From an uncultured Zoogloea sp. (GTDB taxonomy: Bacteria; Pseudomonadota; Gammaproteobacteria; Burkholderiales; Rhodocyclaceae): 48,709 nucleotides of DNA. Below the pieces are notes generated by a model, which saw only the letters and a list, made by a program, of their open reading frames with translations, was not told where the DNA came from and did not search any database. Made by a program: the position numbers and the translations under genes. Position 1 is the stretch's first letter. Each line of letters begins with the position of its first letter. The DNA lies in NCBI GenBank assembly GCA_937967645.1, contig CALBTT010000189.1:1-48709 (forward strand), written 5' to 3'. Of the stretch, positions 8,589 to 17,490 are shown piece by piece.

Positions 8589-9959
8589 ATGAATCGCAGT
8601 GTGCGTATTGCCAGCTCGGTGCTGGCGCTTAGTGCAGCCCTGGTCACCCCGGCCTGGGCCAACCCCTTCGAGACGACGCTTTCCAACGGCATGAAGCTGA
8701 TCGTCAAGGAGGACCGCCGAGCCCCGTCGGTGGTGCATATGGTCTGGTACAAGGTGGGGGCCATGGACGAGGTGGATGGCACCTCGGGTGTCGCTCACCT
8801 GCTGGAACACATGATGTTCAAGGGCACCCGGGCGGTCGGTCCGGGCGAATTCAACAAGCAGGTGGCGGCTGCTGGCGGGCGGGACAACGCCTTCACCAGC
8901 CACGACTACACGGCCTACTTCCAGCAGGTGCCGAAGGAGGCCCTGGGCAGGATGATGGCCCTGGAGGCCGACCGCATGGCTCACCTTCGGGTGACCGAGG
9001 AGGGCTTCAAGAAGGAGATCGAGGTGGTCAAGGAGGAGCGCCGCCTGCGCACCGACGACAAGCCCCGCTCCCTGGTGATCGAGCAGCTGATGGCCACGGC
9101 CTTTCAGGCGCACCCCTATCGCCGGCCGATCATCGGCTGGATGAGCGACCTGGACAACATGACCGCTCAGGACGCCCGTGACTGGTACCAGCGCTGGTAT
9201 GTCCCCAACAATGCCACCCTGGTGGTGGTGGGCGACGTGGATCATCAGGCGGTGTTCAAGGAGGCTGCGGCCACCTATGGCAAGGTCAAGGCCCGTGCCC
9301 TGCCGGTGCGCAAGCCGCTCATTGAGCCGGAGCAGACCGGTCCTCGCCGAACCGTGGTCAAGGCACCAGCCGAGCTGCCCTACGTGGCGCTGGCCTGGCG
9401 CGTGCCGACCCTGCGCGACGTGAAGGCCGACAGTGATTTCTATGCCCTGCAGGTGTTGGCTGCCGTGCTCGACGGCTACGACGGGGCCCGCCTGGCCAAA
9501 AACATCGTACGGGGCAGCCGGGTGGCGGTCACCGCCGGGGCCGGTTACGACGGCACGGCGCGGGGCGAGTCCCTGTTCTACCTGGATGGCGCACCGGCTC
9601 CGGGCCAGACCCCGGCGCAGGTCGAGGCCGCACTGAAGGCGGAGCTTACCCGTATCCAGGAAGAGGGCGTGTCCGAGGACGAGCTGCGGCGGGTCAAGGC
9701 CCAGGCGGTGGCGGGGCAGGTCTACAAGCGTGACTCCCTGATGGGGCAGGCCATGGAGATCGGCATGGACGAGATGGTCGGCCATTCCTGGAAGGACGAC
9801 GCCCTGATGCTCGACCGCATCCGGGCCGTCACCGCCGCCGAAGTGCAGGCTGTGGCGCGCAAGTACTTCCGCGACGAGACCCTCACCGTCGCCCAGCTCG
9901 ACCCCCTGCCGGTGGACCCCCAGGCCCGCGCCAAGGCGGCGGCTCCCCACCGTCACTGA
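8589..9959 (+). CDS. M16 zinc metallopeptidase, catalytic partner
   Basis: Secreted insulinase/pitrilysin-type peptidase, probably periplasmic. Of 456 residues, about the first 23 form a Sec signal peptide (hydrophobic stretch then PAWA before NPFETTLSNG). The inverted zinc motif HLLEH, in SGVAHLLEHMMFKGT, is intact, and a downstream glutamate in the EEGFKKEIEVVKEERR segment fits the third ligand. Two ATG codons lie side by side; the second is chosen because AAGAG then has a six-base spacing. It is followed 26 bases later by a second M16 gene lacking the zinc motif, so the two likely form an active/inactive heterodimer as in mitochondrial processing peptidase and related bacterial pairs. The substrate is unknown. 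Confidence 0.92.
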   Translation: MNRSVRIASSVLALSAALVTPAWANPFETTLSNGMKLIVKEDRRAPSVVHMVWYKVGAMDEVDGTSGVAHLLEHMMFKGTRAVGPGEFNKQVAAAGGRDNAFTSHDYTAYFQQVPKEALGRMMALEADRMAHLRVTEEGFKKEIEVVKEERRLRTDDKPRSLVIEQLMATAFQAHPYRRPIIGWMSDLDNMTAQDARDWYQRWYVPNNATLVVVGDVDHQAVFKEAAATYGKVKARALPVRKPLIEPEQTGPRRTVVKAPAELPYVALAWRVPTLRDVKADSDFYALQVLAAVLDGYDGARLAKNIVRGSRVAVTAGAGYDGTARGESLFYLDGAPAPGQTPAQVEAALKAELTRIQEEGVSEDELRRVKAQAVAGQVYKRDSLMGQAMEIGMDEMVGHSWKDDALMLDRIRAVTAAEVQAVARKYFRDETLTVAQLDPLPVDPQARAKAAAPHRH

Positions 9960-9985
9960 ACCTTCCCCGAATCCGAGGTTGATCG

Positions 9986-11323
9986 ATGAGCTTTGAATGT
10001 AAGCGTTTCGGGGCAGCCCTGCTGCTGACCCTGGCGACCCTGACCGCCCACGCCGGTCTTTCCATCCAGAACTGGACTACACCCAATGGCAGCCGGGTGT
10101 TCTTCGTTGAAAGCCGGGCCCTGCCGATCGTGGATGTGCAGGTGGACTTCCGTGCCGGCGGTACCGAGGCGCCGGCCGGCAAGGCCGGTTTGGCCGGCTT
10201 GACCCGCTCCCTGCTGGATGCGGGGGCCGGTGATCTGGACGAGGATGCCATTGCCAACCGGACAGCCGACCTGGGCGCGCAGATCGGTGGCGGGGTCGAC
10301 ATGGACCGCGCCTCCGTGTCCCTGCGTACCCTGAGCAGCCAGGCCGAACGGGATGGCGCGGTGGATCTGCTGGCCACCCTGATCCTGAAGCCCCGCTTCC
10401 CGGCGGCCGCCGTTGAGCGGGAAAAGGCCCGCAGCATCGCCGGGCTGAAGGAGTCTGATACCCAGCCCGACGCGATCCTGTCCCGCCGTTTTGCTGCGGC
10501 AGTGTTTCCCGATCAGGCCTATGGCCGTCTGCCCACGGTGGAGAGTGTCGGGAGCCTGACCCGAGATGACCTGGTGGACTTCCACCGCCGCACCTATACC
10601 GCCAACCGGGCCGTGGTGAGCATCGTCGGGGACGTTTCCCGTGCCGAGGCGGAAGCCATCGCTCTGCGCCTGACCGCCGGCATGCCGGCCGGTGAGCCGA
10701 TCCCCCCGGCCGTGGCGGGCAAGCAGCCGGAGCGTCAGACGATCCGTGTGGCGCACCCCTCGGCCCAGGCCCACGTGGCGATCGGCCAGCCCGGCATCAA
10801 GCGTGGCGACCCCGATTTCTTCCCGCTGATGGTGGGCAACTACATCCTGGGCGGCGGCGGTTTCGTCTCGCGTCTGACCTCCGAGGTGCGGGAGAAGCGC
10901 GGCTATGCCTACAGCGTGTACAGCTACTTTGCGCCCCAGCGGGAGCCGGGCCCCTTCCAGATCGGTCTGCAGACCAAGGGCAGCCAGGCTGAGGATGCCG
11001 TCAAGGTGGTGGGTGAGACCCTCGATGCCTTCCTGGCCAAGGGGCCGACCGAAGCCGAGTTGAAGGCGGCCAAGGAAAACCTGATCAACGGCTTCGCCCT
11101 GCGCCTCGATTCCAACCGCAAGATGCTCGAGCAGGTCGCCGTGATCGGCGGCTTCGGGCTGCCGCTGGATTACCTGGATACCTACCGCGACAAGGTCAAG
11201 GCGGTGACCGCGGAGCAGATCCGCGAGGCCTTCCGCCGCCACGTGCTGCCGGAGCGCATGGTGACCGTGGTTGTCGGCGGTGACGGTGACAAGGGCACCA
11301 GCAAGAGCGGGGCCGCACGTTGA
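9986..11323 (+). CDS. M16 peptidase-like protein without zinc motif
   Basis: Partner subunit of the preceding peptidase. The 445 residues start with a signal peptide (MSFECKRFGAALLLTLATLT, cleaved after AHA) and continue with the M16 fold. Where the catalytic protein has HLLEH this one reads GLAGLTRSLLDAG, with no His or Glu ligands, so it should be proteolytically inert. The C-terminal M16 half keeps the GGGFVSRLTSEVREKRGYAYSV segment that contributes substrate-contacting Arg and Tyr to the active partner. GAGG stands seven bases before the ATG. Its stop overlaps the TTG start of rsmD. The role is inferred from known active/inactive M16 pairs. Confidence 0.9.
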   Translation: MSFECKRFGAALLLTLATLTAHAGLSIQNWTTPNGSRVFFVESRALPIVDVQVDFRAGGTEAPAGKAGLAGLTRSLLDAGAGDLDEDAIANRTADLGAQIGGGVDMDRASVSLRTLSSQAERDGAVDLLATLILKPRFPAAAVEREKARSIAGLKESDTQPDAILSRRFAAAVFPDQAYGRLPTVESVGSLTRDDLVDFHRRTYTANRAVVSIVGDVSRAEAEAIALRLTAGMPAGEPIPPAVAGKQPERQTIRVAHPSAQAHVAIGQPGIKRGDPDFFPLMVGNYILGGGGFVSRLTSEVREKRGYAYSVYSYFAPQREPGPFQIGLQTKGSQAEDAVKVVGETLDAFLAKGPTEAELKAAKENLINGFALRLDSNRKMLEQVAVIGGFGLPLDYLDTYRDKVKAVTAEQIREAFRRHVLPERMVTVVVGGDGDKGTSKSGAAR

Positions 11324-11856
11324 GCCGCATCCGCATCATCGGGGGCGAGTGGCGCTCCCGCCTCATCGACGTGAGCACCGTCAAGGGCCTGAGGCCGACG
11401 CCGGACCGGGTGCGGGAGACCCTCTTCAACTGGCTGGGTCAGGATCTGGAAGGCCTGCGCTGCCTGGACCTCTTTGCCGGTAGTGGCGCCCTCGGTTTCG
11501 AGGCGGCCTCGCGGGGGGCTGCGTCGGTCACGATGATCGAGCAGGACCCGGTGGCCTGGGCGGCCCTGCAGACCAATGCAAAGACCCTTCAGGCGTCGTG
11601 TGTACAGCTTGTGCGGGGCGATGCGCTAAAATTCGCAGCTTCCGCAGTTCAGCCCTTTGATGTGGTCTTTCTGGACCCCCCTTACCGGGCCGGCTGGATC
11701 GAGCGGATGGCGCCGCTGCTGCCCGGACTCCTCACCGAAGAGGGGCGGGTCTATGTGGAAGCGGAATACAACATCGAAAACATCGACCGATTGACGCGAA
11801 TCAAGCACGGTACGGCCGGGCAGGTGTATTACCACCTCTTTGCCGCCAGCGCCTGA
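11320..11856 (+). CDS. rsmD: 16S rRNA guanine-966 N2-methyltransferase
   Basis: Methylates G966 of 16S rRNA in the 30S subunit using S-adenosylmethionine. The 178 residues contain MSRIRIIGGEWRSR, RPTPDRVRETLFNWL, the SAM-binding DLFAGSGALGFEA and the catalytic DPPY motif near residue 122. The start is TTG overlapping the stop of the upstream peptidase gene (TTGA), which implies translational coupling; no ATG fits the conserved N terminus. In many proteobacteria rsmD is followed by coaD, as it is here. Confidence 0.95.
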   Translation: MSRIRIIGGEWRSRLIDVSTVKGLRPTPDRVRETLFNWLGQDLEGLRCLDLFAGSGALGFEAASRGAASVTMIEQDPVAWAALQTNAKTLQASCVQLVRGDALKFAASAVQPFDVVFLDPPYRAGWIERMAPLLPGLLTEEGRVYVEAEYNIENIDRLTRIKHGTAGQVYYHLFAASA

Positions 11857-11893
11857 AGCCCGCGCGGTTGCTCCGAGAGGGAAGGGCTGGAAC

Positions 11894-12400
11894 ATGAGGG
11901 ATGGTGTCGCGGTATACCCGGGGACTTTCGACCCCTTCACCCGCGGGCACGAGGATCTCGTGCGCCGTGCCGCCCGGCTGTTCGAGCGGGTGATCGTCGG
12001 TGTCGCGGTCAGCGGTGGCAAGGGGCCCATCTTTTCGGTTGAGGAGCGGGTCGAGATTGCGCAGGAAGTGCTCGCGCCCTATCCCAACGTGGAGGTCCAG
12101 GGGTTCTCCTGCCTGCTGATGGACTTCCTGCACAAGAACGATGCGCGGGTGATTCTGCGCGGCCTGCGTGCCGTGTCCGACTTCGAGTACGAGTTCCAGA
12201 TGGCGGGCATGAACCGCAAGCTCTATCCTGACGTGGAAACCGTGTTCCTGACCCCCGCCGACGAGTACATGTTCATCTCCGCGACCATGGTGCGCGAGAT
12301 CGCGCGGCTGGGAGGCGATGTGAGCAAGTTCGTGCAGCCGGGGGTGTATGACCGGCTGTGCCTGAAGATCAACAAACAGCAACAAGTAACGAGGAAGTAA
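11894..12400 (+). CDS. coaD: Phosphopantetheine adenylyltransferase
   Basis: Penultimate step of coenzyme A synthesis: transfers AMP from ATP to 4'-phosphopantetheine. The 168 residues begin MRDGVAVYPGTFDPFTRGHEDL, carrying the nucleotidyltransferase TxGH motif, and include RGLRAVSDFEYEFQMA and ISATMVRE near the C terminus, a variant of the usual ISSTxVR. The ATG at 11894 is chosen because upstream in-frame codons lack family similarity and purine-rich GAGAGGGAAGGG precedes it. The C-terminal tail KINKQQQVTRK is slightly longer than average. The ferredoxin gene follows after five bases, with its Shine-Dalgarno inside the end of coaD. Confidence 0.96.
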   Translation: MRDGVAVYPGTFDPFTRGHEDLVRRAARLFERVIVGVAVSGGKGPIFSVEERVEIAQEVLAPYPNVEVQGFSCLLMDFLHKNDARVILRGLRAVSDFEYEFQMAGMNRKLYPDVETVFLTPADEYMFISATMVREIARLGGDVSKFVQPGVYDRLCLKINKQQQVTRK

Positions 12401-12405
12401 AGCAA

Positions 12406-12657
12406 ATGGCCTTGATGATTACCGACGAGTGCATCAACTGTGACGTCTGCGAGCCGGAATGCCCGAATGGTGCCATTTCCCAGGGCGAGGAGATCTACGT
12501 CATCGATCCGAACAAGTGCACCGAGTGCGTCGGCCACTTCGATGAGCCCCAGTGTCAGCAGGTCTGTCCGGTGGATTGCATCCCCTTCAATCCGGAGCAC
12601 CCGGAGAGCAAGGACGACCTGATGGAGAAATTCCTGAAGCTGACCGCCGACAAGTAA
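12406..12657 (+). CDS. yfhL: YfhL-type ferredoxin with two [4Fe-4S] clusters
   Basis: Small cytoplasmic electron carrier of 83 residues. It starts MALMITDECINCDVCEPECP (first cluster, CxxCxxCxxxCP), followed by CTECVGHFDEPQCQQVCPVDC. The second cluster has eight residues between its second and third cysteines, the insertion that defines Allochromatium-type ferredoxins such as E. coli YfhL. GAGGA lies about ten bases before the ATG. The coaD-ferredoxin pair is common in betaproteobacteria. The physiological partner is not known. A strong terminator follows. Confidence 0.95.
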   Translation: MALMITDECINCDVCEPECPNGAISQGEEIYVIDPNKCTECVGHFDEPQCQQVCPVDCIPFNPEHPESKDDLMEKFLKLTADK

Positions 12658-12675
12658 GCCGTCGCCGTCCGCACA

Positions 12676-12720
12676 AGCAGGGCCGGGTGCACTTCAGGGT
12701 GCATCCGGCCCTGTGCTTTT
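12676..12720 (+). terminator. Intrinsic terminator after the ferredoxin gene
   Basis: A long stem pairs CAGGGCCGG...TGCAC with GTGCA.CCGGCCCTG around a short loop, followed by TGCTTTT. It closes the rsmD-coaD-ferredoxin run and separates it from the convergent GTPase gene, which ends at 12729. Confidence 0.8.
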
Positions 12721-12728
12721 CCGGGGGC

Positions 12729-14699
12729 TCAGGCCGCGAGGGCCGCCGGGGTGTCGGTGCTCGGCAGGGTGCTGCCCAGGGACTTTTCGATGCGCACGGC
12801 CAGCTGGTTGAGCTGGGCCAGCTGCTGCACCAGGAGATCTTCCGCCTGCTGCAGTTCGCGCACCCGGTCTTCGAGGGTATCGGTGGCCTGGTGGATGCGC
12901 TTGACGCTCTCCAGGCGCCGCTTGAGCTGCAGCTGGTATTCCCGAACCTGGGTCTCGAGGGGGGCCATCACGGCGCGCAGCCACTGCTCCGCATCGCGGT
13001 TGGCGATCTCGAAGGTGCGGCGAGCCTGTACGGCCACGGTCTCGAAGAACTTCTGGGTCAGGGTGTGCTTCTCGGTGGTGACGATGGTCAGCACCGTGTT
13101 GAACTGGTTGTTGAAGGCTTCTTCGAGGCGCTCGATCTCCTTCTCGTAGCGGAGGGTCGAGAAGGCGGTGGGGGCGGCCAGCTTGAGGCCGTGCTCGACG
13201 GTGAAGCGCTTGTACATGGCGTCGAGCATTCGTGAGATCTCGCTGATCTCGTCGGTGGATTTCTTCAGGTTGCCGCGCAGGTGCGCGAAGAAGCCCTTCA
13301 TTGCGCCGCGCAGGCCGCGGGAGAAGGCCGCGTCCAGCATGGCCTCGCGGGTGCGTCGGGTCTCGTCGCGCAGTGCGTCGAGACCCAGGTGGCCGAAGAG
13401 GTTGTTGGACAGGTTGGAAAAGACGCTGCGCACGGCGTAGTACTTCTGCAGGCCTTGCTCGAACTCGTCCTTCTCGGAGCGCACCTTGCGCATCATGTAC
13501 TCGATGACGTTCTGGTTCTTGCCGCGCAGGTCGGTGAGCTCCTGGAGCTGTTCGCGCAGGCCGCTGAGTCGGGCATTGAGGAGCTCCCGGCTGCGTCCGA
13601 CGATGTCGGCCACGTCACCCTGGGTGTTGTCCCGGACGATGTCGCGTTTGGTCGGCAGCAGCTCGGTGGACAGGGCTTGTTCGAGCTGGACGATGCGGCT
13701 GCGGTCGAGCAGTGCGTCGTCGTCGTTGACCTTGGCCACCAGCCCCTTCTGGGCGGAGACCGGGTACACCTGGGACGGATCGATGTCGAGGGTGGTCGCC
13801 ACGCTGGCCACCTGCCCGGCGATCTCACGTTCGATCTCGGCCTCGCTGCGCAGGCCGTCCCACAGGCCGTCGATCTTGTTCAGCGCGACGATGCGGCCCC
13901 GCTGCCGACGGCCGGCGTTGACGTGCTCGCGCCAGACGGCCAGATCGCTCTGGGTGACGCCGGTGTCGGCGGCCAGGATGAACAGCACCGCGTGGGCGTT
14001 GGGCAGCAGGTTGAGGGTCAGCTCGGGTTCGGCGCCGATGGCGTTGAGGCCCGGTGTGTCGAGGATCACCAGGCCTTGTTCGAGCAGCGGGTGAGGGAAC
14101 TGGATGATCGCGTGGCGCCAGCGCGGGATCTCCAGCTTGCCTTCTGCGTCGGGGCGGATGCCGCGGTCACCGGTTTCGTCGATCGGGAAGCCCAACTCCT
14201 CGGCTTCCTGCTGGGTGACCAAGCGGGTTTCGCCGACCTGGGCGAGCGCGGCCTGGAGGCTCTCCGCCGAGCGGGTGTCGAGGGGGCGGGTCTGCCATTC
14301 CTCGGGGTAGCGCTTGAGTTCGGTGATGCTGGCGTTGGTCTTGCGGCTCTCGATGGGCAGCAGGCGGATCTCGGGGCTGTCTCCTTCCTTCCACTGCAGC
14401 TCGGTCGGGCACATGGTGGTGCGGCCCGCGCTGGACGGCAGGATGCGGTTGCCGTAGCCCGCGAAGAAGACCGCGTTGATCAGCTCGGACTTGCCCCGTG
14501 AGAACTCGGCCACAAAGGCCACCACCAGCTTGTCTTCGCGCAGGCGGTCGAGCAGGTACTGGAGGCGCAGGTCGGACTGGGCGTCACCGATCTCGTTCTG
14601 TTGCAGCCATTTGCGAAGGTCGCCGATCCCTGCGGCAACGTCTCCCCGCCACTGAGTGTAGGCAGAGAAGTGATCAGCGAGCATATGAGCGTCTTTCAC
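12729..14699 (-). CDS. Dynamin-like GTPase
   Basis: Large bacterial dynamin-family GTPase of 656 residues, expected to act on membranes or on DNA-associated structures. The GTPase domain occupies about residues 40-340. Its motifs are FVAEFSRGKSELINA (P-loop), a switch-I region with GRTTMCPTEL, LVILDTPGL (G3) and LNKID (G4). Long helical stretches follow (about 370-640), including Leu-rich coiled-coil segments near the C terminus, consistent with a dynamin stalk. No membrane helix is seen. The start is GTG with AGGAAAG about eight bases upstream; an ATG five codons later is possible. E. coli CrfC (YjdA) is a distant relative by layout, but orthology is not claimed. It lies downstream of mutM on the same strand, 87 bases away. 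Confidence 0.88.
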   Translation of the reverse strand: MKDAHMLADHFSAYTQWRGDVAAGIGDLRKWLQQNEIGDAQSDLRLQYLLDRLREDKLVVAFVAEFSRGKSELINAVFFAGYGNRILPSSAGRTTMCPTELQWKEGDSPEIRLLPIESRKTNASITELKRYPEEWQTRPLDTRSAESLQAALAQVGETRLVTQQEAEELGFPIDETGDRGIRPDAEGKLEIPRWRHAIIQFPHPLLEQGLVILDTPGLNAIGAEPELTLNLLPNAHAVLFILAADTGVTQSDLAVWREHVNAGRRQRGRIVALNKIDGLWDGLRSEAEIEREIAGQVASVATTLDIDPSQVYPVSAQKGLVAKVNDDDALLDRSRIVQLEQALSTELLPTKRDIVRDNTQGDVADIVGRSRELLNARLSGLREQLQELTDLRGKNQNVIEYMMRKVRSEKDEFEQGLQKYYAVRSVFSNLSNNLFGHLGLDALRDETRRTREAMLDAAFSRGLRGAMKGFFAHLRGNLKKSTDEISEISRMLDAMYKRFTVEHGLKLAAPTAFSTLRYEKEIERLEEAFNNQFNTVLTIVTTEKHTLTQKFFETVAVQARRTFEIANRDAEQWLRAVMAPLETQVREYQLQLKRRLESVKRIHQATDTLEDRVRELQQAEDLLVQQLAQLNQLAVRIEKSLGSTLPSTDTPAALAA

Positions 14700-14786
14700 G
14701 GGCGTCTTTCCTGGACATGGCGCCGCTTCGCCGGCGGCTTGTCGATATGGTTAGCATAAACGGGATTGTGCCTGACCGAAACACTC

Positions 14787-15596
14787 TCAGCGTTGGCAGC
14801 GGGGGCAGTAGAAGGTGGCGCGCTGCCCCATGATGCGTTTGCGGATGGTCGTCGTGCACTGTCGGCACGCTTCGCCATCCCGGCCGTACACAAAGTACTG
14901 CTGCTGGAAATAGCCGGGCGAGCCGTTGCTGCCGACGAAATCCCGCAGCGAGCTTCCGCCCGCGGCGAGGGCGTCGAGGAGGGTCTCTCGGATGCACTGG
15001 GCGAGCCTGGCGCAGCGGCGGGGGCCCAGGTCGCCCACCGGCGTGGTCGGGTCGATGCCCGCCCGGAACAGGCTTTCCGACGCATAGATGTTGCCGATGC
15101 CCACCACGCGGGTGGCGTCCATCAGGAACAGCTTGACCGGTGTCGCGCGGCCGCGGCTCGCCTGGTGAAGCCAGGCCCCGTCGAAGACCTCGTCGAGGGG
15201 CTCGATGCCCAGGTGGGCGAGGAGGGGGTGTTCCCCATCGCCGGCCTGCCACAGGACCAGGCCGAAGCGCCGGGGATCGCGCAGGCGCAGGGCGCGCCCG
15301 CCGAAGAGCAGGTCCACGTGGTCGTGCTTGCCGGGTGCTTCGGCCTCGGGAACGATGCGCAGGCTGCCGGACATGCCCAGATGAATGAGCAGCCGGCCGG
15401 TCGGGAAGCGCAGCAGCAGGTATTTGGCGCGACGTTCCACGCCAAGCAGGGACTGGCCTGCCAGCAGCGGATCGAGCTGGTCTGGAATGGGGTGGCGCAG
15501 GCGGGGTTGGCGGACGCGTGCGCCATCGCAGCGCTGGCCCTCGAGCTCGGGGGCGATGCCCCGGCGGGTCGTTTCAACTTCGGGCAGTTCGGGCAT
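14787..15596 (-). CDS. mutM: Formamidopyrimidine-DNA glycosylase
   Basis: Base-excision repair enzyme that removes 8-oxoguanine and formamidopyrimidines and nicks the strand. The 269 residues start MPELPEVETTRRG, giving the catalytic Pro-2 and Glu-3. A conserved Lys lies in RRAKYLLL, the helix-two-turn-helix contains GIGNIYASESLF, and a C-terminal zinc finger has two CxxC pairs (CRQC...CPRC). The start is fixed because Pro-2 must be exposed after Met removal; longer upstream frames are not coding. It is divergent from the TPR gene across 154 bases. Confidence 0.97.
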   Translation of the reverse strand: MPELPEVETTRRGIAPELEGQRCDGARVRQPRLRHPIPDQLDPLLAGQSLLGVERRAKYLLLRFPTGRLLIHLGMSGSLRIVPEAEAPGKHDHVDLLFGGRALRLRDPRRFGLVLWQAGDGEHPLLAHLGIEPLDEVFDGAWLHQASRGRATPVKLFLMDATRVVGIGNIYASESLFRAGIDPTTPVGDLGPRRCARLAQCIRETLLDALAAGGSSLRDFVGSNGSPGYFQQQYFVYGRDGEACRQCTTTIRKRIMGQRATFYCPRCQR

Positions 15597-15750
15597 GTCA
15601 GAGGCCTGGAGGCTGGCTTGCTGGGCTTTGGGAAAGCGCCTAACATCGGCGAACCCTATTGTAGCGGCGCGATCCAACAGCGGGACCTGAGGTCGCATCC
15701 CTTTAGGAATGCGGGGCGACGGAACCTCGTGTGTTTTTGCTGAGAATTTC

Positions 15751-17490
15751 ATGAAGCCCATCATCCGAGCCGCTTTTTCTCCCCGTCTCCTGGCCGTTTT
15801 TCTGTCTGCCGGATTGCTGGGTGGCGCGGCCCACGCCCAGCAGCCGCTGTCGATCGAGGAGGACGCGCCGGCAGGCGCGCCGGCCACGGTGTATCCCGCC
15901 CAGGAGCTGACCCCGCAGATCATCTATCAGATGATGCTTGCCGAGATAGCTGCCGCCCGTACGCAGCCAGCCATGGCGGCGCGCTCCTACCTCGATCTCG
16001 CCCAGCGGACCCGGGATGCGCGGATCGCCCGGCGGGCCGCCGAGATTGCCTTCTTTGCCCGCCAGGCAGAGCTTGCCGGCGAGGCCGCACGCCTGTGGCT
16101 GGAATTGGAGCCGGGCTCCGTCCAGGCCCAGCAGCTGGTGTCGGGGACCCTGGTCAATCAGGCCCGCTACGACGAGCTCGAGACGCAGCTTGCCGCCACC
16201 CTGGCCCGCCAGGGAGACAACATCGGGCCGGCTTTGCTGAGCCTGAATCGGGGGCTCGCCCGAATCCCGGACAAGGGCCTGATCCGGCGTCTCGTCATCC
16301 AGCTGACCGAACCTTATCTGCAGCGTCCCGAGGCACAGTTCGCCCGGGCCAACGCCGCCTTCGTCGCAGGGGATGCGCCTGCCGCAGCGGCCGCCCTCGA
16401 CGAAGCCCTGCGGCTGCGTCCCGACTGGGAGCAGGCGGTCATCCTGAAGGCCCAGTTCCAGCAGGAGGCGGCGCCGGGTACCGGCATCCAGACCTTGCAG
16501 GACTACCTGGCCACCCACCCCGAGGCCCGCGACGTGCGCGCAGCGCTGGCGCGACTGCTGGTGGGCGCGCGGCAGTTCGGTCCGGCGAGGCAGCATTTCG
16601 AGGCTCTCCTCAAGGGGGCCCCGGACGACAAGGAGTTGCTGCATGCGGCGGGTCTGCTCGCGCTCCAGGCGGGCGATGGCGGGGTGGCCGAGGCGCATTT
16701 CAAGCGCCTGCTGATCCTGGGTTTTGCCGAAGCCGACACGCTGCGCATGTATCTCGGCCAGATCGCCGAGGACGCCCGCCGGCCCGACGATGCGATTAGC
16801 TGGTACAAGGAGGTGACGCCGGGTGCCCGCTATCCGGCGGCTCAGGGCAGGGTGGCCCAGATCCTCGCCGCGCGCGGGCGCCTGGCCGAGGCCCGGGAGC
16901 TGCTGCAGGAGCGTGCCCGCGAGGCGGCGCCCGCCGAACGGGGCCAGTACATACTGGCCGAGGCCCAGCTGCTGCGGGATGCCGGTCGCAACGAGGAATC
17001 CTTTGAAGTGCTCGATACGGCCCTGCTCGCCAGCCCGGATAGCCCCGATTACCTGTATGAGTCGGCCCTGATGGCCGAGCGCCTGGGGCGGCCCGAGGTC
17101 ATGGAGGGGCGCCTGCGCAAGCTGATTGCGCTCAAGCCCGATCACGCCCAGGCCTACAACGCCCTGGGCTACTCCCTGGCTGATGGCAACCGGCGTCTTG
17201 ATGAGGCGGAGGTGCTGATCCGCAAGGCGCTCGAGCTGGCGCCCAACGACCCCTTCATCGTCGATAGCCTGGGCTGGCTCCTCTACCGCAAGGGAGACCT
17301 CGAGGGGGCTCTGACGCAGCTCCGTTCGGCCTATGAGACGCGCTCGGACCCGGAGATCGCCGCCCACCTGGGTGAGGTGCTGTGGATGCTCGGGCGCCGG
17401 GATGAGGCTGCCCGAACCTGGAAGGACGCGGCGCGGGAGCACCCTGGCAACGCCGCGCTGGGTGATGTCATCAAGAAGTTCAAGCCTTGA
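15751..17490 (+). CDS. Secreted tetratricopeptide-repeat protein
   Basis: A 579-residue protein with a Sec signal peptide (about 29 residues, ending GGAAHA before QQPLS) and many helical TPR-like repeats over most of its length. The clearest repeats are AFVAGDAPAAAAALDEALRL and YNALGYSLADGNRRLDEAEV in the C-terminal third, with the canonical Gly/Ala/Pro spacing. It is probably a periplasmic or outer-membrane-associated scaffold. In betaproteobacteria a TPR gene of this length regularly precedes lolB, which here begins inside its stop codon. That tight coupling suggests a role alongside outer-membrane lipoprotein delivery, but no biochemical function can be read from the sequence. The ATG at 15751 is chosen because it opens the signal peptide. 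Confidence 0.88.
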   Translation: MKPIIRAAFSPRLLAVFLSAGLLGGAAHAQQPLSIEEDAPAGAPATVYPAQELTPQIIYQMMLAEIAAARTQPAMAARSYLDLAQRTRDARIARRAAEIAFFARQAELAGEAARLWLELEPGSVQAQQLVSGTLVNQARYDELETQLAATLARQGDNIGPALLSLNRGLARIPDKGLIRRLVIQLTEPYLQRPEAQFARANAAFVAGDAPAAAAALDEALRLRPDWEQAVILKAQFQQEAAPGTGIQTLQDYLATHPEARDVRAALARLLVGARQFGPARQHFEALLKGAPDDKELLHAAGLLALQAGDGGVAEAHFKRLLILGFAEADTLRMYLGQIAEDARRPDDAISWYKEVTPGARYPAAQGRVAQILAARGRLAEARELLQERAREAAPAERGQYILAEAQLLRDAGRNEESFEVLDTALLASPDSPDYLYESALMAERLGRPEVMEGRLRKLIALKPDHAQAYNALGYSLADGNRRLDEAEVLIRKALELAPNDPFIVDSLGWLLYRKGDLEGALTQLRSAYETRSDPEIAAHLGEVLWMLGRRDEAARTWKDAAREHPGNAALGDVIKKFKP

